DNA of 64,000 nt from Eurosta solidaginis (Eukaryota > Arthropoda > Insecta > Diptera > Tephritidae), in assembly GCF_040869045.1 (NCBI RefSeq), contig NC_090319.1, positions 175,000,645-175,064,644 of the forward strand, read 5' to 3'. Below the pieces are notes generated by a model, which was given only the letters and a program-made list of their open reading frames with translations, was not told the origin of the DNA and did no database searches. Of this stretch, positions 31,442 through 42,605 are shown piece after piece (position 1 is the stretch's first letter; the number at the start of each line of letters is the position of its first letter). Made by a program: the position numbers and the translations under genes.

Positions 31442-31745
31442 GCCTATGGGTAATATCAAAAATTTGTTAAATCCTTTTTGTTGAAACTTTATATACACGC
31501 AATGGCAACGGAGTTTTGCGATAATTATTTAAACTTTTTCTAGTCAGTGTTACCAATTTCAATGATTTTAAATATTTCTATAGTCGGATTACTTACATAG
31601 TGATTGTGAAAATTTTTTTCTTCGAGTTGTTCTTTTAATAATACCAACATACTTCTCATACTACCTCCGAAAATTAAACATATAAGATGCTTATAAATAT
31701 TTATTTTTCTCGACGAATAAATTGCGTTAGATATATTTTCCAAAT
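31442..31745. other. AT-rich stretch, nothing recognised
   Basis: No frame or repeat of note. It leads into the tandem repeat at 31745. Confidence 0.4.
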
Positions 31746-32175
31746 CCATTTCGAAAACAATTCGAAAAATACCGTGCTCTAGATATATTTTCCAAATCCA
31801 TTTTGAAAACCATTAAACGAATACAGTGCTTTTAAATATTTCAAAATTGTCTGTTCGAATTTATAACTCCTTTGATTTAATCAATGAATACAGTGCTTTC
31901 CGAGTATTTCAATATTTTTTTCCGAATTTATAATTCTTCGAATTATTCCACGAATACAGTGTCTTTTAAATATTTCAACATCCTTTTCTTTTTACGATTC
32001 TTTTCAAAGTATGCAACGAATACAGTGTCTTTCAAGTATTCCAACAGTTTCTTCGAATTATTAAACGAATACTGTGTTTTTTAAATATTGCTACATCCTT
32101 TTGCATTTACAATTCTTTAAAAGTGAGCAACGAATGCAGTGCCTTTTGAACATGTGAATCTTCTTTTCCATTTAC
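31745..32175 (+). repeat. Degenerate tandem repeat, about 70-bp unit, probably 5' leader of the Jockey-type element
   Basis: 'cgaatacagtgct(t)tt..aaatatttcaa' recurs at about 31816, 31884, 31950, 32018, 32065 and, weakly, 32128, with 'tcgaatttataattct' between copies. Two near-identical 'agatatattttccaaatcca' blocks open the array (31729 and 31781). Tandem leaders are known for some non-LTR elements; the link to the ORF1 downstream is inferred from position. Confidence 0.7.
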
Positions 32176-32459
32176 CAATAACTCATCGCAACTCGTACGA
32201 TTTTGAATATTTCAAATCATTTCTGAATCTACAGTGAACAATTTCAATTGCATACCACAATTTGCGATCAAATGAATAGTTTCAATCTCGTTTTTGTGTA
32301 AACACTGCCTACCAGTTAACTTCAAACTTTCCTCGCTTTTTTTATTAAACAACTGTGATTTCTCTTTTGCATTTTTAATAAACGTAATAAAGTTTGATTT
32401 CGTCATTGCTGGTTGTCAAATGTCAGACTTCGATACCGAGTCCAAAGATTTACGTTCTA

Positions 32460-33254
32460 ATTTTACTAAAGTTACCAAACGTGTTTAAACAACGATCTAT
32501 CTCGGCGAAAAAGTCAATAGAATATGAAAATTCATTAAGTAAAAGCTATAAATCTTACTGCCGTCGAAAACCGGAATGTATAAAATGTGCTGGTATCCAC
32601 ATGTCTGCAGAATGTAGTCGAAAATCTAAATCTGATGATGTCAAATTCGCTTTATGCGAAAGTAATCACCCAGCCAATTACAAAGGATGCGCGGTCTATA
32701 AAAACTCACAAGACATAAAATACCCATCACTGAGGAAAAAAACTCACCCAAGTACTGTTGTCTTACATGGAAAAGAGAAACCTAATCAACAAGGTGCATC
32801 CTCCCAACCTCGTCAACCCAACCAGCAACACTATATCGTACGCTCAAGCCTTAGAAGGGCCCCTACCCAGCTCAAACTTACAAAACATAAAATACCCATC
32901 ATTGAGGAAAAAAACTCACCCAAGTACTGTTACCCCACATGGAAAAGAGAAATCCAAACAACAAGGTGCATTTTTAAGCCAAGTCAACCCAATCAGCAAC
33001 ACTATATCGTATGCTCAAGCTTTAGAAGGGCCCAACCCAGCTCAAACCCTAGCAGTGCTAACCCAAATAACATAGACGCATCTAACCCAACCCAAAATGG
33101 TAGTGAAATGCGAGAAATGATCGCTCTATTGAAACAATTTATACAGCAAATCACAGCAATGATGACACTTCTTGTCCCCTCACTACTAAAAACTGTTCAC
33201 CCCCGACCCATCCTAAACCAAAATCCTAAAAAATTGTTCCAAAATAATTTGTAG
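32460..33254 (+). pseudogene. Jockey-type non-LTR ORF1 (gag-like) with damaged zinc knuckles
   Basis: The frame at 32394-33254 carries PECIKCAGIHMSAEC (a CCHC knuckle) and FALCESNHPANYKGC, the second knuckle with its first Cys replaced by Ala or Phe. NHPANYKGC is a signature of Jockey-clade ORF1 proteins. The region after the knuckles has a 172-bp duplication, so the same KYPSLRKKTHPST segment is met twice and in different frames. It then ends MREMIALLKQFIQQIT-like, the usual C-terminal end. No ORF2 follows; the sequence passes into a direct repeat instead. Confidence 0.8.
32713..33050 (+). repeat. 172-bp tandem duplication in the Jockey-type ORF1
   Basis: 'acataaaatacccatcactg' at 32713 recurs with few changes at 32885, and similarity extends through 'agaagggccc'. 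The period is not a multiple of three. Confidence 0.9.
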
Positions 33255-33757
33255 CGTACCAAAAAATCTCAAATAGAATTAATTTTTGACCGGCCCATTT
33301 TTTGTGGCAAATTTCACTTAAACGTAAATACATAAGTCTTTATTTAACAGATTCTTTGTTTTTATTTTAGTTGTTTTCAAAAAAACATGAAATCACAAAT
33401 AATGAGTTAACTTTAGTTGAAACTAACTAATTTTTTTATAACAATTAATGACAAATTTGCCCGAAAATGTTTTTGCATTTGCAGATTTAATCCTCATTTT
33501 AGATAAAGTACGTCTTATACTGAACGAAAAAAAAAGTTACAAAAATGTAACATTAAATTTTTTATATTGCCTTTTATGCTAATTTATTTTAGTTCTTATT
33601 TTATTTTATCATAAATTCTCTTATTTCAAATTGGTTTATTATTATTTAACTGCAACTTGACTGAATCGGAAAATTTCACGTTGTATATTAAACGAAACAA
33701 AAAAACGTCCCAAAAACGTCTTTGATTTTAGGTCAAAACGGCAACCGGCATCATAGC
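33217..33757 (+). repeat. Long direct repeat, copy 1
   Basis: Starts 'accaaaatcctaaaaaattg' inside the end of ORF1 and ends 'cggcaaccggcatcatagcg'. It matches copy 2 at 34162-34567, apart from about 135 bp lacking there (roughly 33545-33690). Confidence 0.9.
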
Positions 33758-34161
33758 GTACATAGTCAGTATATTACCCACTATCTATATATTAATACGC
33801 TAACAAAATTTCCATACAATCAATTGACATGCTGTTTCGCATACTTAGCATACGTAAAATCATATAAAAGTTATATGAATCGATTGGTGTTGATCAGCCG
33901 CAGTGCATAGGCCTATTTTTGTTAACAAGTATTACTCTATTTGTTTATAATTAATAGAAAAAGTTTTTTGTAAATTCGAATAATTCATACAAATATCGTA
34001 ATTCATTATCGTGCACAAGCGCGCCATCTTTGGGAACAATTATCTAAGTGTTTAATGTGAATTTCAAATTTTATGTATCCCCGCTAAATTCGAAGGCACA
34101 GATGTTTCACCTGCATACAAATATGGTTTCCCATTGTTGCCGCTTACCTATAATAGTCTCT
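33758..34161. other. Spacer between the direct repeats
   Basis: AT-rich; no frame, knuckle or terminal repeat recognised. Confidence 0.4.
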
Positions 34162-34567
34162 ACCAAAATCCTAAAAAATTGTTCCAAAATAATTTGTAGC
34201 GTACCAAAAAATCTTAAACAGAATTAATTTTTGACCGGCCCATTTTTTGTGGCAAATTTCACTTAAACGTAAATACATAAGTCTTTATTTAACAGATTCT
34301 TTGTTTTTTATTTTAGTTGTTTTCAAAAAAACATGAAATCACAAATAATGAGTTAACTTTTGTTGAAACTAACTAATTTATTTATAACAATTAATGGCAA
34401 ATTTGCTCGAAAATGTTGTTGCATTTGCAGATTTAATCCTCATTTTAGATAAAGTACGTCTCATACTGAACAAAAAAGAAAAATTGCCTTTTATGCTAAA
34501 TACGAAACAAAAAAACGTCCCAAAAACTTTTTTGATTTTAGGTCAGAGCGGCAACCGGCATCATAGC
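34162..34567 (+). repeat. Long direct repeat, copy 2
   Basis: About 95% like copy 1, offset by 945 bp at the start and 810 bp at the end because of the internal 135-bp difference. It runs directly into the BEL-type leader. It could be an LTR pair of an unknown element or a segmental duplication that captured the end of ORF1. Confidence 0.88.
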
Positions 34568-35162
34568 GGCCGTGTACGGACCCCAAATCTGAAATTCCCC
34601 CATTTATATACCCCTCCGCTCTAAATATCCGGACCCTGGTTATATACCCCACATCATAAAGCCTAAACGGCAATCTATTTCAATTTCCTACCCACTGATA
34701 CCAAAATGTACAGTCCCTTCAAAAAATCCATATACACATTTTTCCAGCGTGAAGTTCACCGCTTCCCAGTTTACCCTTATATACATATATTACATAAAAT
34801 ATATTTTATAAAAAACCCCTATCAACGAACTTTTTAAGCAACAAAGAAGATCATCGATCACATACATTTTCTTTGTCAATAGATCAAGTGCATTGGCACG
34901 GAAAACAAAGGGTATTGTTGGTACACCACAGCTTACCGGCAAATATATTTTACCCAGAGAAGTACATATAACAAAAAACCCGGCATACATTAGGTGGCTC
35001 TCAAAAAAAAAAAAAAAACCCAGTGAACACCCACCCATTTATATACTCACATTACTTGTACTCAGAAGCGCTGAGACAAGCCCGTATTAAAAACCAAGCG
35101 TACATTGGGCTGGTTTGAAAAAAAATTTTTTTGCCGTTTTGACAAAATTACATTAAATTATA
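34568..35162 (+). other. Probable leader of BEL fragment C
   Basis: C- and A-rich DNA with repeated 'tttatatac(c/t)c' and two similar segments, 'cggcatacattaggtggctctc' (34981) and 'aagcgtacattgggctggtttg' (35095). There is no convincing tRNA primer site. Placed as a leader only because a BEL gag follows. Confidence 0.4.
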
Positions 35163-36325
35163 ATGCCAAAAACAAACGAAACCCAAAAATCGACCACTGC
35201 GGACCAATGCCTACAGGAATTCATATACGACGGTAACCAATTAGAGGTTTACTGCTCAAGATGGTCACCCTCCCAAGCTACCGATTTGTCAGAGTGTATG
35301 CTCGAGGTCAAATAGACGACCTAGATAAAATATGGGGAAAAGGTGCTAGAGTCCCATCGACAAGTAAGTTTCTCAGATAATTATACAGATGTTAGCGGCT
35401 CGGTTGAGCAAAAATTCTCTGAATGCATTGAAACCTACCAAACATGCAAATCTGAAATTATGGAAACCTTACACACTTTCAACACTGCTAGCAACCAACA
35501 ACAAATACCCGCCCACCCAATAAATGACTCAAACTCAAATGGTTGTTATTTGAAAGTAGCAGCATGTGACACCGAAGTCTTCCATGGTGGATACGAAGAC
35601 TGGCCATCCTTCAGAGATATGTTCACGGCAGTCTATAAAAACCACCCTAAATTATCACCCGCACAAAAATTATACCACCTACGCCTTAAAACAAAAGGAC
35701 AAGCTGGACTTATTGTCAAGCAATACCCACTGAGCGATAATAATTTCGAGCTTGCCTGGGAAGCGCTCAGATCTAGGTACGAAAACAAAAGGATACTTGT
35801 CGACAACCAACTGAAGACGTTATTCAATCTGCCAACAATATTCGCGGAAAACGGAGAACAACTCCAAAAGATGCAGACAACTATCAACAATTGCATGTCA
35901 ACTCTAAACACACAAGGAATACCGACAACGGACTGGGACCCAATCCTTGTTTATCTGTGCTCATCAAAGCTGCCAAGTGAAAGCCTTTCACTGTGAGAAC
36001 AATCCCTCAGCTCCCGGAAGGAGCTCCCCCTTTGGGAGGATATGAATAGATTCCTCACCAGCAGATACGAGGTAAGAGAGAGAATAAGTACCTATCGACC
36101 TGGCAAGGCCAAACCCCAATTTTCGAGTTTTACACCACGAATGGTGAATAAAAACTCGACCCAATCTAATAAGAATAGAACCCATGCATATCACACGGAG
36201 TTCAATAAAGAGGCTTCGTGTAGATTATGTATCTAATCAATACCACGCAGTAAAATCTTGCGTCAGGATTAGGAATTTATCGGTATCAGACCGGATCAAA
36301 TTTGTGAGAGAAAATAGTTACTGTA
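35163..36325 (+). pseudogene. BEL/Pao gag fragment C
   Basis: The start is ATG at 35163 (MPKTNETQKSTT), interrupted by stops near 35312. The main frame, 35343-35996, has the DUF1759-type core CDTEVFHGGYEDWPSFRDMF, LRLKTKGQAGLIVKQY and LAWEALRSRYENKR. After a TGA at 35994-35996 it continues as EQSLSSRKELPLWEDMNRFL. A one-base shift near 36235 leads to the knuckle CRLC and then NQYHAVKSCVRIRNLS, ending RIKFVRENSYC, where the 434-bp tandem array begins. Nothing of pol is seen. Confidence 0.83.
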
Positions 36326-39192
36326 ATTGATATTAGAGAAAAATTGTAAGTTTACAAACGGCGATGGTTACTAGGACATGTTTCTGAATTTCACTTCTTC
36401 ATCAGCTAGCTTTTCGGGAGCTGAGCATTGAACTCGAATCTCCAACATTCACATCAGTGCAAGCCTTTAGCTGCTAAGCCATATGAATGTCCCGTTGTTC
36501 GCTGTACAACTGGTCTCTAAGAGTTGCCTTTTTGCTTATATTCCTTTTGATCACCATGTAGGCACATACACTCTGTATGTAGTTTATTCCTAATGGTGTG
36601 GATATGATTTTTAGGCGCGCTTTTGAAACCTTAGTAACATTTGTTCGGATCTTTACAGTATTTGTTTTTAATACTTCCGCTGTTACTATTATATCAACAT
36701 GATCATATGTATTTAATTAGCGAGCTTTGCTGATATTGCTTTATACAATGGTTTTTGTAATTGATATTAGAGAAAAATTATAAGTTTACAAACGGCGATG
36801 GTTACTAGGACATGTTTCTGAATTTCACTTCTTCATCAGCTATCTTTTCGGGAGCTGAGCGTTGAACTCGAATCTCCAACATTCACATCAGTGCAAGCCT
36901 TTAGCTGCTAAGCCATATGAATGTCCCGTTGTTCGCTGTACAATTGGTCTCTAAGAGTTGCCTTTTTGTTTATATTCCTTTTGATCACCATGTAGGCACA
37001 TACACTCTGTATGTAGTTTATTCCTAATGGTGTGGATATGATTTTTAGGCGCGCTTTTGAAAGCTTAGTAACATTTGTTCGGATCTTTACAGTATTTGTT
37101 TTTAATACTTCCGCTGTTACTATTATATCAACATGATCATATGTATTTAATTAGCGAGCTTTGCTCATATTGCTTTATACAATGGTTTTTGTAATTGATA
37201 TTAGAGAAAAATTGTAAGTTTACAAACGGCGATGGTTACTAGGACATGTTTCTGAATTTCATTTCTTCATCAGCTAGCTTTTCGGGAGCTGAGCGTTGAA
37301 CTCGAATCTCCAACATTCACATCAGTGCAAGCCTTTAGCTGCTAAGCCATATGAATGTCCCGTTATTCGCTGTACAATTGGTCTCTAAGAGTTGCCTTTT
37401 TGTTTATATTCCTTTTGATCACCATGTAGGCACATACACTCTGTATGTAGTTTATTCCTAATGGTGTGGATATGATTTTTAGGCGCGCTTTTGAAAGCTT
37501 AGTAACATTTGTTCGGATCTTTACAGTATTTGTTTTTAATACTTCCGCTGTTACTATTATATCAACATGATCATATGTATTTAATTAGCGAGCTTTTCTC
37601 ATATTGCTTTATACAATGGTTTTTGTAATTGATATTAGAGAAAAATTGTAAGTTTAGAAACGGCGATGGTTACTAGGACATGTTTCTGAATTTCACTTCT
37701 TCATCAGCTAGCTTTTCGGGAGCTGAGCGTTGAACTCGAATCTCCAACATTCACATCAGTACAAGCCTTTAGCTGCTAAGCCATATGAATGTCCCGTTGT
37801 TCGCTGTACAATTGGTCTCTAAGAGTTGCCTTTTTGTTTATATTCCTTTTGATCACCATCTAGGCACATACACTCTGTATGTAGTTTATTCCTAATGGTG
37901 TGGATATGTTTTTAGGGCGCTTTTGAAAGCTTAGTAACATTTGTTCGGATCTTTACAGTATTTGTTTTTAATACTTCCGCTGTTACTATTATATCAACAT
38001 GATCATATGTATTTAATTAGCGAGCTTTGCTCATATTGCTTTATACAATGGTTTTTGTAATTGATATTAGAGAAAAATTATAAGTTTACAAACGGCGATG
38101 GATGATGTTTCTGAATTTCACTTCTTCATCAGCTAGCTTTTCGGGAGCTGAGCGTTGACCTCGAATCTCTAACATTCACATCAGTGCAAGCCGTTAGCTG
38201 CTAAGCCATATGAATGTCCCGTTGTTCGCTGTACAATTGGTCTCTAAGAGTTGCCTTTTTGTTTATATTCCTTTTGATCACCATGTAGGCACATATACTC
38301 TGTATGTAGTTTATTCCTAATGGTGTGGATATGATTTTTAGGCGCGCTTTTGAAAGCTTAGTAACATTTGTTCGGATCTTTACAGTATTTGTTTTAATAC
38401 TTCCGCTGTTACTATTATATCAACATGATCATATGTATTTAATTAGCGAGCTTTGCTCATATTGCTTTATGTAATGGTTTTTGTAATTGATATTAGAGAA
38501 AAATTGTAAGTTTTCAAACGGCGATGGTTACTAGGACATGTTTCTGAATTTCACTTCGTCATCAGCTAGCTTTTCGGGAGCTGAGCGTTGAACTCGAATC
38601 TCCAACATTCACATCAGTGCAAGCCTTTAGCTGCTGAGCCATATGAATGTCCCGTTGTTCGCTGTACAATTGGTCTCTAAGAGTTGCCTTTTTGTTTATA
38701 TTCCTTTTGATCACCATGTAGGCACATACACTCTGTATGTAGTTTATTCCTAATGGTGTGGATATGATTTTTAGGCGCGCTTTTGAAAGCTTAGTAACAT
38801 TTGTTCGGATCTTTACAGTATTTGTTTTTAATACTTCCGCTGTTACTATTATATCAACATGATCATATGTATTTAATTAGCGAGCTTTGCTCATATTGCT
38901 TTATACAATGGCTTTTGTAATTGATATTAGAGAAAAATTGTAAGTTTACAAACGGCGATGGTTACTAGGACATGTTTCTGAATTTCACTTCTTCATCAGC
39001 TAGCTTTTCTGGAGCTGAGAGTTGAACTCGAATCTCCAACATTCATATCAGTGCAAGCCTTTAGCTGTTAAGCCATATGAATGTCCCGTTGTTCGCTGTA
39101 CAATTGGTCTCTAAGAGTTGCCTTTTTGTTTATATTCCTTTTGATCACCATGTAGGCACATACACTCTGTATGTAGTTTATTTCTAATAGGG
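36322..39192 (+). repeat. Tandem array, 434-bp unit, six full copies and one partial
   Basis: Units begin 'tgtaattgatattagagaaa' at 36322, 36756, 37190, 37624, 38056, 38482 and 38916: steps of 434, 434, 434, 432, 426 and 434. Copies are about 97% alike by eye. The array starts within the BEL knuckle region and stops near 'ttatttctaatagg' at 39192. Each unit has an inverted tRNA-like segment (first copy about 36407-36493). Confidence 0.95.
36420..36488 (-). other. tRNA-like sequence in each 434-bp unit (first copy)
   Basis: On the minus strand, TGGCTTAGCAG (36481-36471) fits the box A consensus TRGYNNARNNG exactly, and GATTCGAGTTC (36440-36430) is close to the box B consensus GGTTCGANTCC. Their spacing of about 41 bases is that of a tRNA. 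The acceptor and anticodon stems do not pair well, so this is not a working tRNA gene. It may be a polymerase III promoter or SINE head. The same sequence recurs in all copies. Confidence 0.5.
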
Positions 39193-40080
39193 ATAAATGT
39201 AATAATAAAGCTGGTGACCGAGTAAGCAATAAATATTCAGTAGTAATATTGTATACGAAAAGACCAATAATAATACTTTATTTTTTTATTTTATGCCTCA
39301 TAAAGGTATAATCAAGGGTTGCAAGTAGAACCGATTAGTTAGTTTTAGTGAACTTTTGTGCTGCAACGGCAAAAAATTATATCAATTCAAGTAAATTAAC
39401 CTAAAATAAAATAAAATTGATTTAAATAGAACTACGATTCACGGAATTAAGCTAAATAAAATAAAGGCACTTCCAATTAAATTAGCTAAATCTTCAGAAA
39501 ATCATAGATTACAATAGAGTCAAGTAAAATAAGATAAGCTAATGTAGTATCTATAGGATAAAATTAGAAAATAATAAATATATCTTACTACATACTACAT
39601 ATTTGGTAATACGTGAAATTGAAAATTTTCCTTTTTGTCGTAGGGTTCCCTTATCATATTTTTGAATAAGCCTTAGTATAAGCTTAGTTGTTTTGCATTT
39701 ATTGCCATGCCTACACACAGTTGTGGCAATCAATTACGATTATATCAGAACGTTTGTCTTACGAAATCAATATCAAAACAGACTAATCAATTTTCTCAGG
39801 TTACACCTCTTTTGTCCTTTTTTTTCTGATTAAGCCTTTTTATTCACTAATGAGACGTAAAGAAGATATAGAATCAAATCAACTATCAAAGATGAGGCAG
39901 TTTTTTTTTTGATGTTGATTTTATAAGATTGACCATTCGTTAGTATAAATCTGCAGAAATTTACCTAATACTTATTAAGTATATATGTTGTATAAGTTTT
40001 TTTTTTCAAATATAATGAATTTTAAATAAACTTGCAAAGCGAAACGGGAATGCTGATGTTCTGTTTCATTTAGAAGACAT
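39193..40080. other. AT-rich stretch, nothing recognised
   Basis: Low-complexity A/T-rich DNA (for example 'aaataaaataaa' blocks at 39400-39460). No frame, knuckle or tRNA-like sequence. Confidence 0.5.
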
Positions 40081-40084
40081 AGGG

Positions 40085-41391
40085 CGTATCAGGTAAGGCG
40101 CCACCGAAAATCAGGGGCGTCGGTGGCCATGGTTTTTGAGGGTGGAAATAAGCACCGGGCGTCGCAACAACACCCGCGGCGCTCCTATATATATTCGGCA
40201 TTTTTTTGCTTGTTTGTTCTAATTTTCAGCTTTTTTCTTTTGTCATTTTGATTTCTGCGTTTGTTAACCGGTCATTTCCGGTTCGGTTAATTTTGTCCTT
40301 TTTTTTGCGTTTAGTTTTTTTTTTTTGAAGTTTTTTTTTATGAATTTGAATGTTGTAATGGTCTGACCGTGGCATCCAGTTCTGCCGGATGTTGTTTTAG
40401 TTGGGTTGGTGTCGAAATTCTGTATGTAAAAAATTCTAAAAACAAAATTATGCTTTTTAAAATTCTGCTTTCAAAACTCTGTATTTTAAAATTCTGTATT
40501 ACAAAATTCTGTATTAAAATATATATATATTTTGAAAAAGTGCGCTATGCAAAGTAAATCTGCGTAGAACACCTTTCTGCATAGGCCGCCACGGTGATGT
40601 CCTTCTGCTTAGTATACCCTTCTGCGTAGGCGGCCTTCGGCCGCACTTTAAAGAAATAACCCTTAGCCGATCCAACACCGGCTACGCCATGTCATGATTC
40701 CGGAATTTTGACTTCTAGAATTAAACATGCAGAATTTTGAAAAAGCAGAATTTTAGAAAGCAGAATTTTAAAAAGCAGAATTTTAAAATAGCAGATTTTT
40801 GTTCAAGCAGATTTTTTTGCAATTTACAGAATTTTGTCACCAAGAATTTTGTAATACAGAATAATGACACGCTCCCGTTTTAGTTTGAATTTGAGCGTTT
40901 TGAATTAGTTCTGCGCTTTTTGTCAGTTTTTTTTAAAGGCTATGACATTTTAAAGAAATTTAAAGAAATAACCCTTAGCCGATCCAACACCGGCTACGCC
41001 ATGTCATGATTCCGGAATTTTGACTTCTAGAATTAAACATGCAGAATTTTGAAAAAGCAGAATTTTAGAAAGCAGAATTTTAAAAAGCAGAATTTTAAAA
41101 TAGCAGAATTTTGTTCAAGCAGATTTTTTTGCAATTTACAGAATTTTGTCACCCAGAATTTTGTAATACAGAATAATGACACGCTCCCGTTTTAGTTTGA
41201 ATTTGAGCGTTTTGAATTAGTTCTGCGCTTTTTGTCAGTTTTTTTTAAAGGATATGACATTTTTTCTGTTTATGACGCAGGACAGCAAGGTTGGCAAGAA
41301 CCCCGCCCAGCCGACATGACGAGCCACTGTGCACCACCAGATCATGCCGACTGCCTTCCTTGCTGATCCAATGTAGATGCACCTCCATAAC
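40085..41391 (+). repeat. Candidate 5' LTR region of gypsy B
   Basis: This stretch ends directly at a tRNA-Lys-like primer site (41395) and has a TATA-like 'cctatatatattcggc' at about 40186, so it should hold the 5' LTR. It is unusual: a 312-bp tandem duplication (40649-41272) and a swarm of 'cagaatttt'/'aaaattctg' motifs occupy most of it. I could not find a matching 3' LTR, so the boundaries are unproven. Confidence 0.4.
40649..41272 (+). repeat. 312-bp tandem duplication with 'agcagaatttt' motifs
   Basis: 'aagaaataacccttagccga' occurs at 40651 and 40963, and the copies are almost identical to 'tcagttttttttaaagg'. Each copy holds about six 'cagaatttt' motifs. The segment before it (40410-40520) holds the same motif inverted ('aaaattctg'), so the region can fold back on itself. 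Confidence 0.92.
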
Positions 41392-41394
41392 AGA

Positions 41395-41413
41395 TGGCGC
41401 CCAACGTGGCACC
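41395..41413 (+). promoter_or_regulatory. Primer-binding site, tRNA-Lys type
   Basis: TGGCGCCCAACGTGG is complementary to the 3' end of lysine tRNA (CTT anticodon) as I know it. The next four bases depart from it. It primes minus-strand DNA synthesis in the LTR element. Confidence 0.75.
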
Positions 41414-41823
41414 TGAAGCGCTAGTCGCGAGGGTCATTCCGGGTCGACTTGTCCGAGGTGAGCAGCCACAGGAGCAGCCACCTGCGTTGCGGTGGGATGG
41501 TTGGAAAGATCAGGTTGTCCGGAGTGGTCATCGGGGGCAAGGGTTCCACGTGACTGACTGCACGTCAAGTCCTCCGGATTTTTTTTTATTTCACCCGATG
41601 AGGCAATGCTGCAAGCACTTAGTTTTTTTTTTGTAGATTTGGGGTTTTTGTTTTCCCGGAAGTTGCCCGTTAGTCGGCTTTGGAAATATATATGTTCGCT
41701 AATAGGGATTAAAAAAAAAAAAAACTTTTTTTGTAATGTTTAAATTTGTATGACTTTCTTTTGCCGAATATTGGTAGTGTCTTGTGTTGTCTAGTGTCAG
41801 AGTGCATGTGTGTGTATAGTAGG

Positions 41824-41891
41824 ACCCAGCTCAGCCCACGTCTCAGGTGGTAGCACTTAATACCACCTGAATTGTGACGGGTTGAGCTGGG
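41824..41891 (+). other. Long stable hairpin in gypsy B leader
   Basis: A perfect 10-bp stem TCAGGTGGTA / TACCACCTGA with an 8-base loop (41842-41869) is extended by an outer stem CCCAGCTCA ... TGAGCTGGG (41825-41891) with small bulges. The GC-rich region around it (41820-42160) is open on both strands, but neither frame shows a domain. Confidence 0.8.
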
Positions 41892-42396
41892 ATTCAAAGC
41901 GGCACCCCTTCCTGTTCCACCCATAGTGGCGGAGGCCGGAGGGATGTCCAGGGTGAGCGGACAGAAGGCCCCATCACCCCCAGCCAGTCCCACTAGCGAG
42001 CCCCGGGAGACCGCCCTTGCGTTGCGGCTGGGTGTGTTGAGACCAAACTGTGTGTGTCTGGAGCTGACCCTAGTGGCCCCAACCAGTCTCAGAGGTGGGC
42101 CCCTAAGACCCCTCGCATTGCTGTTGGGAGCACTAGGGCCAGGTATGAGTGGATTTGTGTTAAACTTTTTTTTTGTAGCTAACAATTGTTTTTTCTTATA
42201 CCTCTGCCTTCTAATGATGGGATATCAGCATTCCCATCAACACCTAAATACACAAGCAGTTTTGCGAACCCTATACTGTGGTTTTTATTGATTATATAAG
42301 ACGTATATTTAACTTATCACTTTTTTCCAGCTTTTGAATTTTTTTATTATTCGATACGATTATCGAATTGATCCTAAGGTGAACTTTCGCGAAAAA

Positions 42397-42486
42397 TTTT
42401 ATATATATATATATATATATAATTTTTTTTTGTTAAATCAATCATCGTCTAGAATATAGGATGAAGGGGGGGGGGGGGGGGGGGGG
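42397..42486. repeat. TA microsatellite and poly-G tract
   Basis: An AT dinucleotide run (about 42400-42421) is followed by an uninterrupted run of about 22 G (about 42465-42486). Homopolymer length is easily mis-assembled. Confidence 0.85.
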
Positions 42487-42605
42487 TGAATTCTGACCTT
42501 TTTCCCTAACCCCTAACTGTTGTACGTTTTGCTTTGAATAGAAGTTTTTTTTTTGAAATACCAATACTCAAGTTGTACATTTTACAATTTGTTTTCCTGA
42601 TTACA

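Noticed and set aside
36360..36425. Hammerhead-ribozyme-like CTGATGA...GAAA on the minus strand of the tandem unit
   Set aside because: The spacing leaves no real stem II, and I could not find pairing arms for stems I and III.
41709..42291. Long open frames on both strands in the GC-rich leader of gypsy B
   Set aside because: No domain on either strand; GC-rich DNA with few stops and a large hairpin explains them.
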